Below are positions 11,411 to 22,200 of a stretch of DNA of 64,000 nucleotides, piece after piece. Made by a program: the position numbers and the translations under genes. This DNA comes from Liolophura sinensis. Lineage: Eukaryota > Mollusca > Polyplacophora > Chitonida > Chitonidae. The DNA lies in NCBI RefSeq assembly GCF_032854445.1, contig NC_088297.1:15551335-15615334 (forward strand), read 5' to 3'. A model generated the notes under the pieces. The model had not been told where the DNA came from. It did no database searches and saw only the letters and a program-made list of their open reading frames with translations. The first letter of the stretch is position 1. Every line of letters begins with the position of its first letter.

Positions 11411-12200
11411 AATGCCACTGATGCTGACAAAGCCATAAATGTTTCACTTAATAACGTACAATTATGGGTGGAAAAAACCCAAGTGACCATGGGGTTCTAA
11501 CAGTACTTGTACATCACAAAATACATGTCAACACCAAAGGCATATTCACCTTGTCCTTCTTTTGAGACAGATCTATCTGCTACATTGAACATTTAGGGCA
11601 GTAAAACAGGCTCAAAAGTACATGTACCTTTAACACCAATAACTGTAAAAGATTTCTATCTTCGGCCTTGATGAGACATGTCCACCTATGCTCACTGGGA
11701 TAACCCTATATGTATGTTTAAAGGAGATCCCCAACGGCTTTATTTTCACACTAATTGTTCCCTGGACAAAATATTTATGCTATGTTAGTCTGTACACTGC
11801 ATTTAAAAAAATAATAAATCTTAGCTAGCTCTATTTGAAAAATTCCCTAAAACTTGGACTCTCTGCCCATTTTGTCAACCACGGAGCTGTGGCCGGGTGA
11901 TGTCAGGCCAGTAACACCTGATTATGTATTGAAAAGCCCTGCAAAGCATTATCCATGCATTGTGCCTACCCACTGTGTGCTTTTCCAGTCATGGTACGAC
12001 TTATTCTATAATTACCCCTACATGTACACCTCTTCAGTTTTGATACCAGAGTTGTTTTAGGCCCTTGAAAAGCATGTACAGAATAGCGACTGGGCAATAC
12101 GATGACTGATTTTCGCTTAAATACCCCTCCACTGAATAGACGATGCAAACGCGCTCTCGTGCGGTTTGTCTGCCATGAATTGTACATGGTTGTCATCATG
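11411..12200. other. no recognisable gene
   Basis: Unique-looking AT-rich sequence between a minisatellite and a SINE. A 68-codon plus frame near 11854 and a minus frame near 12205 overlap on opposite strands, without splice signals or recognisable domains. Confidence 0.4.
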
Positions 12201-12202
12201 AG

Positions 12203-12301
12203 CATGAGTTAGCATGAGCTGGATTTGAACTCACAGCAACTGCAATGGTGGGAAGCTTCTGACGTGCTGGTGTGCTAACCCCCTGGGCCACGGAGGCTCT
12301 C
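12203..12301 (-). mobile_element. SINE family A, 5' head fragment
   Basis: Minus-oriented head. The plus strand shows 'agcatgagctggatttgaac' followed by 'gctaaccccctgggccacgg', the reverse of the tRNA-like B-box to A-box region. Confidence 0.8.
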
Positions 12302-12644
12302 TATTATGGCCTTAGCAATAACCAGCCAAATTAAGGCAGTGCAGTACTGGCACTGAAAGTTGTTAACCAATTCTGTATGGTGTATATGATATTTTAAGAA
12401 CAACCAGTTTATGAAAAGATGCAAGTTAGTGCTATTACCTAAAGCCGCACACCTATATCCATTGAGCCGGTATAATGACACAACTACAACCATGACTCAT
12501 GTTCAATGCAAGCGGTCAAGCAAGAACAAGGCCAGCCATAAATCACAAATCCGAATTATAAGATTAATTATAAGCTGGATTATGTTGCTAGTAGCTGACT
12601 GACCCTTCAGAAATGAGGTCGCAAGATCAAATCAAACTCCAGCT

Positions 12645-12740
12645 GCTACCGTAAATGACCTAAAATTTCACACATGACAGAGATGAACATTTTGCCGGAT
12701 TCTGAGAGATGTATTAATTTTTAAAAAGTGTTTTCCACTG
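12645..12740 (+). mobile_element. foldback-family arm fragment
   Basis: 'gtaaatgacctaaaatttca' followed by a block ending 'ttctgagagatgtattaatt', matching the outer arm at 4425 and 32205. Confidence 0.5.
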
Positions 12741-13035
12741 GTTTTCCCCTAGTTTCCTCCCACCATAATGATCAGATTGTTGTTTAATGCATTACTAAAG
12801 AACTTCACACTTATGCAATGGCAGTCTGACAATTTTAAGGCGAATAAGTATAATGTAATCACTTCATTCATTTCTTTGCATCATGTATGTGTTTTCTATC
12901 TTCTATATATATACTGGTACTACAGGTTTATTTATGCACGTATTGAAATTGTCATTTTCGTGTTAAATACATGTACATTTACACATATACACATGTATTG
13001 TGTTCATATACATTTAACTGACTTCAAACGCTACT

Positions 13036-13201
13036 GGGTTTGACAGCAACTTGCAGATGGTCATGGGTTTCCCTGGCTCTGCTCAGTTTGCTCCCACCAT
13101 AATGCCGGCCACCATTGTGTAAGTGAAATATTCTTCAGTAGGGCGTAAAACACCAATCAAATAAATAAATAAATAAATAAATAAACAAATAAATAAATAA
13201 A
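13036..13201 (+). mobile_element. SINE family A, 3' part
   Basis: Starts within 'cagcaacttgcagatggtca', continues through 'ccaccataatgccggccacc' and 'gaaatattcttcagtagggc', and ends in a long (aaat)n tail. Confidence 0.8.
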
Positions 13202-13485
13202 TCAAAAGCTACTGAACATGCTGGTATATGCAAATTACATAATTATACACATGGTCTTATAAGGAATGCATTCTATGCTCGTCTTTTCAGTTGAAAATAT
13301 TGTAATCCTTTTAATTCATGCACATATAGCGTAGGTGTTGACAAATACACGCACAATATAATGCTGGAACAACAGAAGGTATACATGTAGGTATACAGTA
13401 TAATCCAATTACTTATCTCCAGTTATATGGATATTCATACCTGTATACCAACAGCTGTATACACATAGCTATGTTTCGTAATGCA

Positions 13486-14473
13486 GCATATTAATTACAT
13501 TATATTATATACACAATGCAGCAGTGTATTACATGTGTATGTATATCATATACATTTGTATGGAATTATTATTGCATAACAGTTCCACATGAAACGCTGT
13601 CTGCAAGTAATAGCTTGCATACTGTAACGTAATTCTTTTAAAAATTCGAACACTCTATAAATTCAGACACTTGAGAATATCCTCCCCCTACTGTACAGGT
13701 ATTTCAATGCCGGAGAGGGGTTGGCTGCATCATTGTACCTATGGGATGTGCTATACTTATAACATGTAAATGTAGGCCGATAGGGGCCTCCCGGGCCTTG
13801 CAAGGGGTTTAGTGTCCAGCTGATGCTGGCTTCCTCTTCAGCCATACGTGGGAAGGTCTTGCAGCAACCTCCAGATGATCATGGGTTTACTCGAACCCCT
13901 CCCACCATAATAATGATGGCTACCACCGTAAATGTGAAATATTCTTTAGCAAGCATAAAACTAATAAAATCATATTAAAGCATATTAATTACATTATATT
14001 ATATACACAATGCAGCAGTGTATTACATGTGTATGTATATCATATACATTTGTATGGAATTATTATTGCATAACAGTTCCACATGAAACGCTGTCTGCAA
14101 GTAATAGCTTGCATACTGTAACGTAATTCTTTTAAAAATTCGAACACTCTATAAATTCAGACACTTGAGAATATCCTCCCCCTACTGTACAGGTATTTCA
14201 ATGCCGGAGAGGGGTTGGCTGCATCATTGTACCTATGGGATGTGCTATACTTATAACATGTAAATGTAGGCCGATAGGGGCCTCCCGGGCCTTGCAAGGG
14301 GTTTAGTGTCCAGCTGATGCTGGCTTCCTCTTCAGCCATACGTGGGAAGGTCTTGCAGCAACCTCCAGATGATCATGGGTTTACTCGAACCCCTCCCACC
14401 ATAATAATGATGGCTACCACCGTAAATGTGAAATATTCTTTAGCAAGCATAAAACTAATAAAATCTAATCAAA
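13486..14473 (+). repeat. perfect 494-bp tandem duplication
   Basis: The segment beginning 'gcatattaattacattatat' at 13486 is repeated at 13980 with no difference that I could see. An identical 60-codon minus frame occurs at 13663-13845 and 14157-14339, exactly 494 bp apart. Each copy ends inside a family A SINE tail ('aaaactaataaaatc'), which may have provided the exchange point. The lack of divergence points to a very recent event or an assembly artefact. Confidence 0.85.
13778..13977 (+). mobile_element. SINE family A copy (first duplicate)
   Basis: Carries 'ggggcctcccgggccttgca' at the head, 'tgctggcttcctcttcagcc', 'gcagcaacctccagatgatc' and 'gaaatattctttagcaagca'. The tRNA-like head is partly deleted. 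Confidence 0.75.
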
Positions 14474-14484
14474 TAAATAAATAC
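14272..14484 (+). mobile_element. SINE family A copy (second duplicate)
   Basis: Same element as at 13778, carried by the 494-bp duplication. This copy keeps the full 'caaataaataaataca' tail, so it is probably the original 3' end. Confidence 0.75.
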
Positions 14485-16200
14485 ATAAATATACCATGTA
14501 TAAAGAGCTTTGAGGCCTGTGCACTCATAAAAAGACACATAAACAGGTACTATGAAATGAAAAGTATTCTTTAAAAGAACCTGAAGAAAAAAATAGAAAA
14601 AATTTTCTTTTTTAAGGCATATTTTATAATTCTTGGTAACCGTTTTATTTTATACTTACTTTAAGGTTGTAAATATTCCGAAATCAAATCGATGAACATA
14701 CGCGTACCAGGAACATGTGACCAGTTTAGCTCCCCCACATCGGGTTCTCCCCTTAACAAAGATGTTTTAACAGCTACCAATATTGATGTCACCACAGGAG
14801 GCTACTTAATTTCTGGACTGATGGCCAGTGTTTTGGTAGTTTTATATGTTAGGCTACATCATATATTATGTATAAAGAAAAGAAAAAAAAATCAAGTGTC
14901 TCATGTATTACACAATTGCTTATAAACTGAACGGGTGAGTAATAAATTTCTAGATAAAACACTTCAACAGAAAAAGAATAAAAGGCATGTCTCTGCCTTA
15001 GTTAATATGCCCCCGTCATACCCCGAACTGGTAACTACAGGCTATGTAATTTTCTGAGCTAGCAAACTGTCATCACTCAAGTGTCATCCTCCCATTTTAA
15101 AATTGCCCGCAAGCTTCCACAAACAAGTAGAATAAAGCATATATGTGGTATGTTGCCTCAAAAAGCTTAACCGAGGATATACGCTACACTGAGCATTGTA
15201 ACAAAACAAAAGTTGTGGGGAATACATACTTCCAATTATCCACTCAGGAGTATCTAATCTAATTTGTGGTAGGGAAATTAGTAGGTTGAAAAAAAAATTA
15301 TCCGGTTGAAAAAAAAAAAATCTGGCTGAAATAAAAAAAAAAATAAAAACCATTATTAAGCACAGGAACTAAGGTCAATTAAAGCTGTGTCAAAATTTTA
15401 ATGTGTACAATCAGCTTAATTAATTATTTTTAATCATCTTAAACTAACAACAGATTCTTTGATATAGTTGCAAACATCTTACTGGACAGCTTCACTGTTT
15501 GAGAAGAATGTCCATACATGTACACAATTAAAGCAATACATATATATGTTTTATAGCGTCATGATAGGCCTATATATCTATGAAAAAACATTTCCACATA
15601 TATACACAAAGCAGTACATGTATCCTTTATACAGTCATGATAGGCCTGTACACACACGCTATATTCCAAAATATTTGCTGTTCTGAATTTTACACACACA
15701 CACACATACAAGAAAAAAAAAAAAAAATGATACTGACCATTCATTAATTGCTACAAAGATATAACTGCAGTTCATCTCATGGAAACAGCACAAAAGTAAA
15801 CTACATATAGCCATATAAACAGGGTTTTTTTGCAGGTATAAGTAATAAGTAATAATTTTGAATATATGCATGTAGTCCAGATCAAATATTATAAATCTAT
15901 AGGCCCCTATACACAGTTAGGCCAAGCTGCCATATACACATGTAGGCCTATCCAGCTTAACAAAGACTAGGTTGTCATTCGACATTTTATGGATCAATTT
16001 TAGCAAGCTTGCTGTATTCAAATGGTTGCAGCCAGATATCGTAGTAGGTATATACAAGATATGCTGGAAATGCATTCATTGATGCATCTGCACCAAATGT
16101 ATGGCTCAGCAATCAACATGTACTGCAGCAAATGTCCAGCTAACTTCATCTTCAAAACTGACGCTTGCATTTCAAATCTGGCTTCAAAATAAACAGTGGT
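14485..16200. other. no recognisable gene
   Basis: AT-rich sequence with poly-A/T runs (15290-15340, 15712-15727). The reading frames here (14692, 15084, 15468, 15659) are low-complexity or lack splice context. A good donor-like sequence at about 14935 (cgg|gtgagt) has no matching exon. Confidence 0.4.
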
Positions 16201-16241
16201 TAGCAATTATAGGTGGTAATACTGCCGAGACGCATACATAC

Positions 16242-16470
16242 CTATGTGGCACGCCGGTACATTCACACACAGAGAGTTTACAACGTCCACAATGAGACTC
16301 GTCAGCTTTCCTCTCTCGCCATGCGACAGCTGGGTATTCTGGTGGCTTTGTTTTGATGTTATGACCCTATTGACCCCGCAATTCCTACCAATTGGAGGAC
16401 CGGTACGATTCGACCACCTTGGTGAATTGGTCCATGTAGTGGAGAGTAAATGTATGGTCCTGTGACGAGA
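16242..16470 (-). other. possible 5' exon of a minus-strand transcript
   Basis: The minus strand has a good donor, ATAG|GTATGT, ending an open frame at about 16242, and a possible acceptor 'ttctcgtcacag' near 16464. The enclosed 220 bp is richer in CpG than its surroundings and is open for about 90 codons. I recognise no protein. It could be a 5'-UTR exon from a promoter shared with the RS/RGG gene to the right, or chance. Confidence 0.25.
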
Positions 16471-16699
16471 ACCAGAATGTAGCATTTCATAAAAATGTAA
16501 TAAAACTGTAACACAAAAGAGTAGCGCTTTCTGTAAAGTGATTTATTGAAGAGGCAGAGGATGTAAAGTGCTGGAAATAAACGCCACACTGTGCTCTCCA
16601 CGATCAGATAGTGTGATCCCCGCTGTTCCATTTGATAAATGTAACACACAATTTCATTGGTTGATCTCTGTGGTTATAGCTCTTTTGAGCAGAGTGATT

Positions 16700-17440
16700 C
16701 TGAGGAAAAGCAGGTTCAGTTTTGTTATGAAAAATTGAAGGTGTATTACGTAAGCACAGCTCATCAGGATGCCCCCGCCTTCACATGGACGCCGATTACC
16801 TCAGCGAAAAGAGAAAAGGTGCTTTAATAATGTGTTAGTCGTGTGAAACACTCGTGCGTCGGTAAACTCGTGTGCCTTGAAACAACAACAACATAATACC
16901 AATCTTGGGCTCGGAATGTTTTGATCAAGATATTAATCATGTTTAACAAAACTAGAGCGGACAGTAGATACAGATTTGGCAACTTTGAGCATGCATTTGT
17001 ATGGTTACTATATTCAAATGCCCATGTCTAGACTTAGATATAAGATCGCGAGATGCTTGGCCTCTTATACAGTTATAGTTGTGGAATGTAGCTCTGAAAT
17101 CGACTAACACGAAGTGTTGAGAGAGTTACGGCGAATAACTGCTTCTTATGTGTCGGATCGATGGTAAGCCACATTTATGGCATCTTCACACGCGCATTAA
17201 ATCGTCTTAAGTGTAAACTGATGTCAACCAAGTGGTCCCCAAAATCAACTAACCAGTTCAGAGGCTCTCCGAACCAAACATGACTAAGGACAACCACATA
17301 AATTCACAAAATAAATACATTTTCAGACACTACACTCATTGTTGCCGTAACACGCCTGTCACCATTTTGATTACTTGCGAGAACAAACGAGGTTGAAGGG
17401 ATCATCGCCATCTGACGACAGGGGGCGTGAACCAGCCAAA
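16700..17440 (+). promoter_or_regulatory. candidate promoter / 5' region of the RS/RGG gene
   Basis: CpG dinucleotides are noticeably more frequent here than in the flanks (for example 'cactcgtgcgtcggtaaact' near 16850 and 'ggatcgatggtaagcc' near 17157). A strong donor-like site ATG|GTAAGC lies at about 17163. The first mapped exon of the downstream gene lacks a start, so a leader exon should lie in or upstream of this interval. No TATA or initiator assignment is made. Confidence 0.3.
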
Positions 17441-18340
17441 TGGACGACTAGACTTGCCTAGTGTTACTATAATGATTGCCATTATTATTGTCATTGCCAA
17501 GTATTATCTCCCTGGAACGATCTTATTTTTTTCTGCACTCACATCAGTCTGGGCTTAAAATCTGTACACCTTAGAAACTTTATAGTTAGGCTGTAGTTCT
17601 GTTATTTTACATTTCAACAGAATTTATAGACACTGGCCCAGCCATTGAAATTTTTACATACCCCATCACGGAAGGTTCAAGCTGTTTTCCCCACTGCCTG
17701 CAAATATAACAATTGTGTCGCCACTATTTTGGGTGGTATTCCAGCTTGATTGACTCATCTGTAAACACGGATGTAGGACAGCTCTCTTGAAACAGAGATA
17801 CACCAAAACACTGACGCTGTCCATAGCTTTCCATGTAATCTCCATCGTCATTCTAAAAAATCCTGGCATACATTAGCTCGGGTTTTCTAAGCGTGCTCTG
17901 GTTGTGAGTTGTAGCCAAACCTAATGTCAGAGAACAGGCCACTAAACATGAACAACCACAACTGTGAAAACATACATGTACATTGGTGTGGAGGCTGCTA
18001 CACTTCTACTCCATAGAAGTTGAATGACAGTGTTCCAATAGTGAGCATACTGATAAATGCATTGGGTAGTAAATGCATGGTCAATATCCCTTTACGGCAA
18101 AATCGTGTTAAGTTTTCTTTTGCTTGGTGGGTTTTTTTTTTTTGGATGGTTTCAGCGATGGATTTAATGTGTAATGTATAGTATTTAACTCCAAATTGCC
18201 ACAGCCTAATTTTAGGATTTAACAGAATTGCAAATATAGAGTTTCAGAGGCTCTCAGTCTAATTTGAGTGCGGCTTTGATTCAGAAAGTGTGTAGGGTAA
18301 TTAGTCAGTGTTATTGATTTATTCCGATTTCCTCTTCCCT
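17441..18340. other. no recognisable exon
   Basis: I looked here for the missing start exon of the downstream gene, which must end two bases into a codon. I found no ATG-initiated RS-rich segment with a fitting donor. A polypyrimidine-AG at about 18130-18156 is followed by in-frame stops. Confidence 0.35.
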
Positions 18341-18344
18341 AAGC

Positions 18345-18606
18345 CAAGCGTCCGCTTCGGGAGCGGTAAATCCAGGGTCAGTCCTGGATCGAGTCACACC
18401 TAAGACTTTAAAAAAGGAAGTTGTAACTTCCTCGCTTGGCGTTCAGCATAAGGTGGCTTACTTGCCTTCGGTAAAGCATCTCAGTGAAGCTGCACTCCGT
18501 CCTGCAATAAGGAGGCACATTACATGCACTCTAAGGATTCGTTCGTTGTCGTATGACTGAAAAATTGTTAAGTACGACCTTAAACCCCAAGCACTCAGTC
18601 ACTCAC
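18345..18606 (+). mobile_element. SINE family B with tRNA-like head
   Basis: The best head in family B. 'aagcgtccgcttcgggagcg' looks like an anticodon stem-loop and 'atccagggtcagtcctggat' looks like a T-arm with a B-box-like core. Then follow 'gaggaagttacaacttcct'-type inverted words, 'agcatctcagtgaagctgca', 'aaggaggcacattacatgca', 'tatgactgaaaaattgttaa' and the (cact)n 3' end. This suggests a tRNA-derived Pol III element. Confidence 0.75.
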
Positions 18607-19009
18607 TCCTTCCATAAACCTGGCTGCTGTTGTACATGTGTAAAAATAATTTAATACAGTGTTAAACGTTAATTAAATAAAATAAAAATATTAAAATAGT
18701 CCAAGTATTGTATAAAGTCTCTTACATCAGCACATTCTTACACTGTGAATTTTGACAAGAGAAACTGTGGACAGCATCTTGTGCATTATACCTCTTTCTT
18801 TCTTTAACATCAACTTCAAGAAAGCTGTCTACGGTCTTACAAGTAGATGTATGCGTACAAATAAAAAAATGTAAGTCCACATATATCACAATGCATTGTA
18901 AATATACCTGTAGTAAGAATCAACTTTGTTTGCAATACATTATTGAAATAAGACATCAGTTACGTTCATATAATTTAAGTAGCATACAATAATGTTTTTG
19001 CGGAGGGTA

Positions 19010-19125
19010 GTGCGTTTCCTCCAGGCTGTACACGGTTTCCTGCTACCACAGTGCAGTCCGCTGTTGTATAAGTGAAATATTCTTGAGTGCGGCATAAAAC
19101 GCCAGTCAGATAAATAAATAAACAA
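19010..19125 (+). mobile_element. SINE family A, 3' part
   Basis: Decayed 'tttcctgctaccacagtgca', then 'ataagtgaaatattcttgag', 'tgcggcataaaacgccagtc' and the (aaat)n tail. It lies 90 bp upstream of the first mapped exon of the RS/RGG gene. Confidence 0.75.
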
Positions 19126-19213
19126 TAATTGTTTATATGGTAACAGCAGTCTTGTGGGGAAAATTTTCAAAAGATTGACGTTTAGATGTTTTGATGTTTT
19201 GATGTTGTTTCAG

Positions 19214-22200
19214 ATCTCTCTCCAGATCCAGAAGTAGTTCAAGGTCACAATCTGGCTACAGGAAAAAGCTAGAACCAAAGCATAAGTATTCTCAGTCGAG
19301 AGGACACTACAGAAGTAGGTCAAGGTCACGATCCAGATCTAGGACACCAAAGAAACATCTACCACCAAAGGACAGGAAACCCGAGAAGTACTTGAAACAT
19401 GGCAGACGGTCGAGAACTCCAGTGAAACACCGGCCTGTGAACCATGGGAAAGGAGTGCCACTGACAAGGTATTTGGGGAAGGGCTGTAGAGATCATTTAA
19501 GGAAATGACATTTAGGAAGCAAGGCATTTGCCAGAAATGTGAAAGAGAGTATCCAAACACCCTTTTGTGAGGCAATTTTGTATTAGCAGGGTGTCCAGAT
19601 TTCGATTTCTCCTGTCTCTCCCTATCATCTTCCCAGGAAGTAGGGTGAAAACAAATTTAGAATGTCACAAACATTTTTGTCTGACGTGACTTGTGACCTT
19701 GATGAATCAGTTTTCAGTCAGGAATTCTTATGAGGCCAAGGGATGGGCCATGTTAGAGCAACATAATATAAAGAGAAGCATAATGTTGCGTAACGTCTAC
19801 CCCCATGCAGATGTGGTTTATAGGCAAAACAGGGTTCGGGTGACATAAGTGGAAAGAGGCGTGTCCTTGGGTTACAGGAATAACTCGTGTAAAACTGATA
19901 ACATGGTGGCACTTTGATTTGGTCAATGTGTGTTACTTTGCTTACATTGATCTGTGATATCTCGGTTGGGCAACATCACAGAAATAAAAATGTATGCTTT
20001 TTAAATTTCCTGTGAGGTTCTTTATTGATGCATATACATTTGATCCTTTGTTGCCTTTTAAGTACGACTTTCAGCCCCAAGCGTTCATTATTTCTTTTCT
20101 GTAAAACTCGGGCAAAAACAAAGAGTTTTTATTGGACTATTTAGTTCATCTGCAATAAAACAGGTTTGAAAATCAGAAGTCCAGATGTGGTTGTAGAAAC
20201 ATGAAATGTCTAGGGCATATAGATTCTTCGTTGTAATGTCGCCTGATCTAGGTGAGTCATTTTTATGTTTCAGGGGCAATGACCTTCCACGACGGAAGGA
20301 GCCTTATCGTTCCTGTACACGGTCATATTCCAGATCTCCATCACGCTCACCATCTACGAAGTATGGGAAAAACAGGAAAAGGTAAAACAAGAAAATGCAA
20401 TGTCTTTTTGAGTTATGTGAAATCTCAAGGTTTTGTACCCTTTTTCATGCTTTTTCAGGTTACTTCAAGACACTGCCCTCTTTTTTTGTGCTGCGTTGTC
20501 TGGGTTCTATGAAGTTCTAGGGCTCTTTACCTGTTTAGTACTATTTGGGTTAATGTACATGTATTTAAGAGAATATCATGTTCATGCATTTTTTAAAAAC
20601 CACACCTAACAGGAAATTATGTGAAGAGGTAAGTTGCCACTCCTAAATCCAAACACATTTTTTCCCCCCGTGCTGAAAATAAGAAATTCAGAACCCCGCC
20701 TTCCCACACACCCCACCTTTCTAATCACAGAACTAGTGGTTTGAGTGATCTGTAAAACAGCTTGACAAGTTACTTTCACTTTCATTTTCAGACACGACTT
20801 TTCCCCGAGTGATGACAGTCGTTCGCGTAGTCGTTCTCCTGGCAGAGGTCCCATGGTCCATTACAACAAGGAGACTGATTCGTACACAACAACTAGTCGC
20901 TACTCTGATCATCACTCCCTGCATCACAGAGGGTCCGGGAAACCTGGGAGCTACACAGATACGGACATGCGTGGTCATAGATACGGGGTGACAAACACAG
21001 CTGACAGCTCCTACAGCTGCCCGCCCGCAGAGGCTAAAAAACTGTTGACTGACCGTTTTAAGGATGATAGTATTCCTCCAGTGGAAATCGAAGAGAACAT
21101 TACCATTGGTATTCACAGGAAGCTGAGTTCTCGGGCTCACGTTTCAAATATTATTATTAGGGAGTTTAACTCCATGACGGACTTCAAAATGCTGCGCCGC
21201 AGCAACGAAGGAAGGCGTCCAATGTTTGACCGCGAGGAAGTGAAGAAATTCCGTTGGGATGATAAGCTGGAAGACGAAGTGTTTCCCGTGGAAGAGAGGC
21301 GTGTGATCACAATGTCGAGCTCATCCAAGGTCGGAAGTGACCCAATTTTCACAAGGACAGGCTCGTCGCCTCCCCGAGATATGGATTATCGGCAGCCTCG
21401 AGGAAGAGGGTGGAGGGATTTTGACCGACATGTGGGTGGGGAAGAAGATTACAATAGGTAAGGCTTCCGAGATGTAAGGCTTCTGTTATACAACAGTGGC
21501 CAGCATTGTGGTGGGAGGAAACAAGTTAGAGCCTGTGGGAAGCCTATGACCAGACCTTCCCATGTACGACAGGAGAGGAAGCCAGCATGAGCTGGACTTG
21601 AACTCACAGGGACTGTATTGGTAGGAGGCTCCTGTGTCGTTGTGTAAAACTAGCCCCCTGGCAAAATTAAGTTTGAATTCTAAGGACAGTAATCTTTTAA
21701 TACGAAACTTTGGAATTGAGATATTGAAGTTTGTGTTGACGTCCCTATGTAACTTGGTGTTGCTTTACAGCATGGTTGGGCAAATGAATGCAGTTAGATA
21801 TGGACAGCTATATACAGTAAATAATATTACTGTGCAATAATTAATATTTTGGGGAACCTCCATGGCCGATGTGGTTAGTGCCAGCGCAGTGGAATGACCG
21901 AGGAGCCTCTCGCCAATGTGGTCGCTATGAGTTTAGTCCTCTCTGGCAGTAGTTTGGAAGGTCTGACAGAAACCTGCGGATGATCGTTCCCAGCAGTATA
22001 GGTTTACCAGCTTGAAAGCTCCTACTTCCAAAATGGCTAAAGCCTAGCAAATTCGTGATTTTACCTATTTGTAGTTCATTCCTCACCTTCTTTGCACAAA
22101 ATGGATCTCTTGTAGGGTCGGACCTACATGCCCTATCATTGAAACATTTTTTGATGGTGGCAACCCAACCCTGTCAAAAAGAATAAGGTTGGTCGGTGGG

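Noticed and set aside
16784..16818. ATG GAC GCC GAT... ending AAAAG|GTGCTT as the start exon of the RS/RGG gene
   Set aside because: It ends in phase 1, while the first mapped exon needs a donor two bases into a codon, and the donor is weak. It would need an intermediate exon that I could not find.
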